In this document: positions 4,803 to 5,836 of the stretch, in pieces
How the letters are laid out: each line of letters begins with the position of its first letter
Position numbering within the stretch: position 1 is the stretch's first letter
Source: Haemophilus parainfluenzae
GTDB taxonomy: Bacteria > Pseudomonadota > Gammaproteobacteria > Enterobacterales > Pasteurellaceae
DNA length: 5,836 nucleotides
NCBI GenBank assembly: GCA_018381425.1
Contig: JAGZRY010000106.1
Location: 1 to 5,836, forward strand
Reading direction: 5' to 3'
Notes under the pieces: generated by a model
Seen by the model: only the letters and a program-made list of their open reading frames with translations
Database searches by the model: none
What the model was told of the DNA's origin: nothing
Position numbers and translations under genes: made by a program

Positions 4803-5836
4803 ATGTCAAAACTTGTTCTCATCCTTAACTGTGGTAGTTCTTCATTAAAATTTGCAATCCTTGATCCTGCAACAGGTGAAGAAAAATTATCAGGCTTAGC
4901 AGAAGCATTTTATCTTCCTGAAGCTCGTATCAAATGGAAACTTAACGGAGAAAAAGGTAGCGCAGATTTAGGTGCTGGTGCAGCGCACACTGAGGCGCTT
5001 AACTTTATCGCATCAAATATTATGACTGATGAGCTTAAAAACTCTATCACCTCGATTGGTCACCGTATCGTTCACGGTGGTGAGAAATACACTCAATCTG
5101 TTATCGTAACAGATGAGGTAGTTAAAGGTATTGAAGATGCGGCACAATTTGCTCCACTTCACAACCCTGCTCACTTAATCGGTATCCGTGAAGCATTTAA
5201 AACATTCCCACACTTAAAAGATAAGAACGTTGTCGTATTTGATACAGCATTCCATCAAACCATGCCAGAAGAAGCATACTTATATGCACTTCCATACTCA
5301 CTTTACAAAGAACATGGCGTACGTCGCTACGGTGCTCATGGTACCAGCCACTACTTCGTTTCTCGTGAAGTCGCTGAATACGTAGGCAAACCGGCAGACC
5401 AAGTAAACGCAATCATCTGTCACTTAGGTAATGGTGGTTCTGTTTCTGTTGTTCGTAACGGTAAATGTATCGACACATCTATGGGTTTAACTCCGTTAGA
5501 AGGTTTAGTCATGGGTACACGTTGTGGTGACATCGACCCGGCGATCGTTTTCTATCTATACAAAAACCTAGGCATGTCAATGGATCAAATCGAAGAGACC
5601 TTAGTGAAAAAATCAGGTCTTTTAGGCTTAACTGAAGTAACGAGCGACTGTCGTTATGCAGAAGATAACTACGACGATGCATCTAAACCAGAAGCAAAAC
5701 GTGCATTAGATGTTTACAGCTACCGTTTAGCAAAATACATCGGTGCATACATGGCCGTTTTAGGTGATGATCACTTAGATGCAATCGCATTTACGGGTGG
5801 TATTGGTGAAAACTCTGCTCACGTTCGTGAATTAGC
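4803..5836 (+). CDS. ackA: Acetate kinase, N-terminal 344 codons (cut by window edge)
   Basis: Interconverts acetyl phosphate plus ADP and acetate plus ATP, the ATP-yielding step of the Pta-AckA overflow pathway in the cytoplasm. It also sets the acetyl phosphate level. The fragment starts [17 protein letters not shown], the ASKHA-fold phosphate motif (N9, S12). Family signatures follow: [12 protein letters not shown] (about 87-98), DTAFH with catalytic Asp147, GAHGTSH with His179, HLGNGGS with His207, GTRCGDIDP with Arg240, and FTGGIGENS (330-338). No disruption is seen. The family is about 400 residues (401 in H. influenzae as I remember), so roughly the last 57 are missing. AGGG lies five bases before the ATG. 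It is divergent from yfbV, and pta normally follows, outside this window. Confidence 0.97.
   Translation, partial: MSKLVLILNCGSSSLKFAILDPATGEEKLSGLAEAFYLPEARIKWKLNGEKGSADLGAGAAHTEALNFIASNIMTDELKNSITSIGHRIVHGGEKYTQSVIVTDEVVKGIEDAAQFAPLHNPAHLIGIREAFKTFPHLKDKNVVVFDTAFHQTMPEEAYLYALPYSLYKEHGVRRYGAHGTSHYFVSREVAEYVGKPADQVNAIICHLGNGGSVSVVRNGKCIDTSMGLTPLEGLVMGTRCGDIDPAIVFYLYKNLGMSMDQIEETLVKKSGLLGLTEVTSDCRYAEDNYDDASKPEAKRALDVYSYRLAKYIGAYMAVLGDDHLDAIAFTGGIGENSAHVREL

Noticed and set aside
5197..5412. Open frame of 71 codons on the minus strand
   Set aside because: Lies wholly inside ackA, opposite its catalytic motifs; a shadow.
1..5836. Mobile element, prophage, CRISPR or defence system
   Set aside because: No transposase, integrase, terminal repeats, repeat-spacer array or defence-gene motif is visible; every sizeable gene is a recognised core gene.

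Overview
This window looks like chromosomal DNA from a Pasteurellaceae gamma-proteobacterium of the Haemophilus influenzae type. It is AT-rich, its proteins read like close relatives of H. influenzae proteins, and it carries four perfect copies of the 9-base Hin-type DNA uptake signal (AAGTGCGGT or its complement). Most copies have the AT-rich flank typical of the full uptake sequence. No copy of the other Pasteurellaceae uptake dialect (ACAAGCGGT) was seen.

Layout, left to right. A truncated greA (transcription elongation factor, minus strand) is divergent from dacB (penicillin-binding protein 4, plus strand). The 151 bp between them seem to hold two overlapping promoters and a structured greA leader. 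dacB converges on purF across a 125-bp gap with two strong hairpin terminators, one built from a pair of uptake sequences. On the minus strand, cvpA and purF form a short operon (14-bp gap), preceded by a clear PurR operator. Upstream of it is yfbV, a small UPF0208 inner-membrane protein. yfbV is divergent from ackA (acetate kinase, plus strand), which runs off the right edge.

The genes are housekeeping: transcript cleavage (greA), peptidoglycan trimming (dacB), the first committed step of purine synthesis (purF) with its membrane partner cvpA, and overflow acetate/ATP metabolism (ackA). From memory, H. influenzae Rd has ackA-yfbV-cvpA-purF as HI1204-HI1207 and dacB-greA as HI1330-HI1331. The dacB/purF junction here would therefore differ from Rd and may mark a rearrangement or a different species.

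I found no mobile element, tRNA, rRNA, CRISPR array or obviously new gene system. The parts worth a second look are in the leaders: three genes (greA, cvpA, ackA) each have a hairpin followed by a T-run between the predicted promoter and the start codon.
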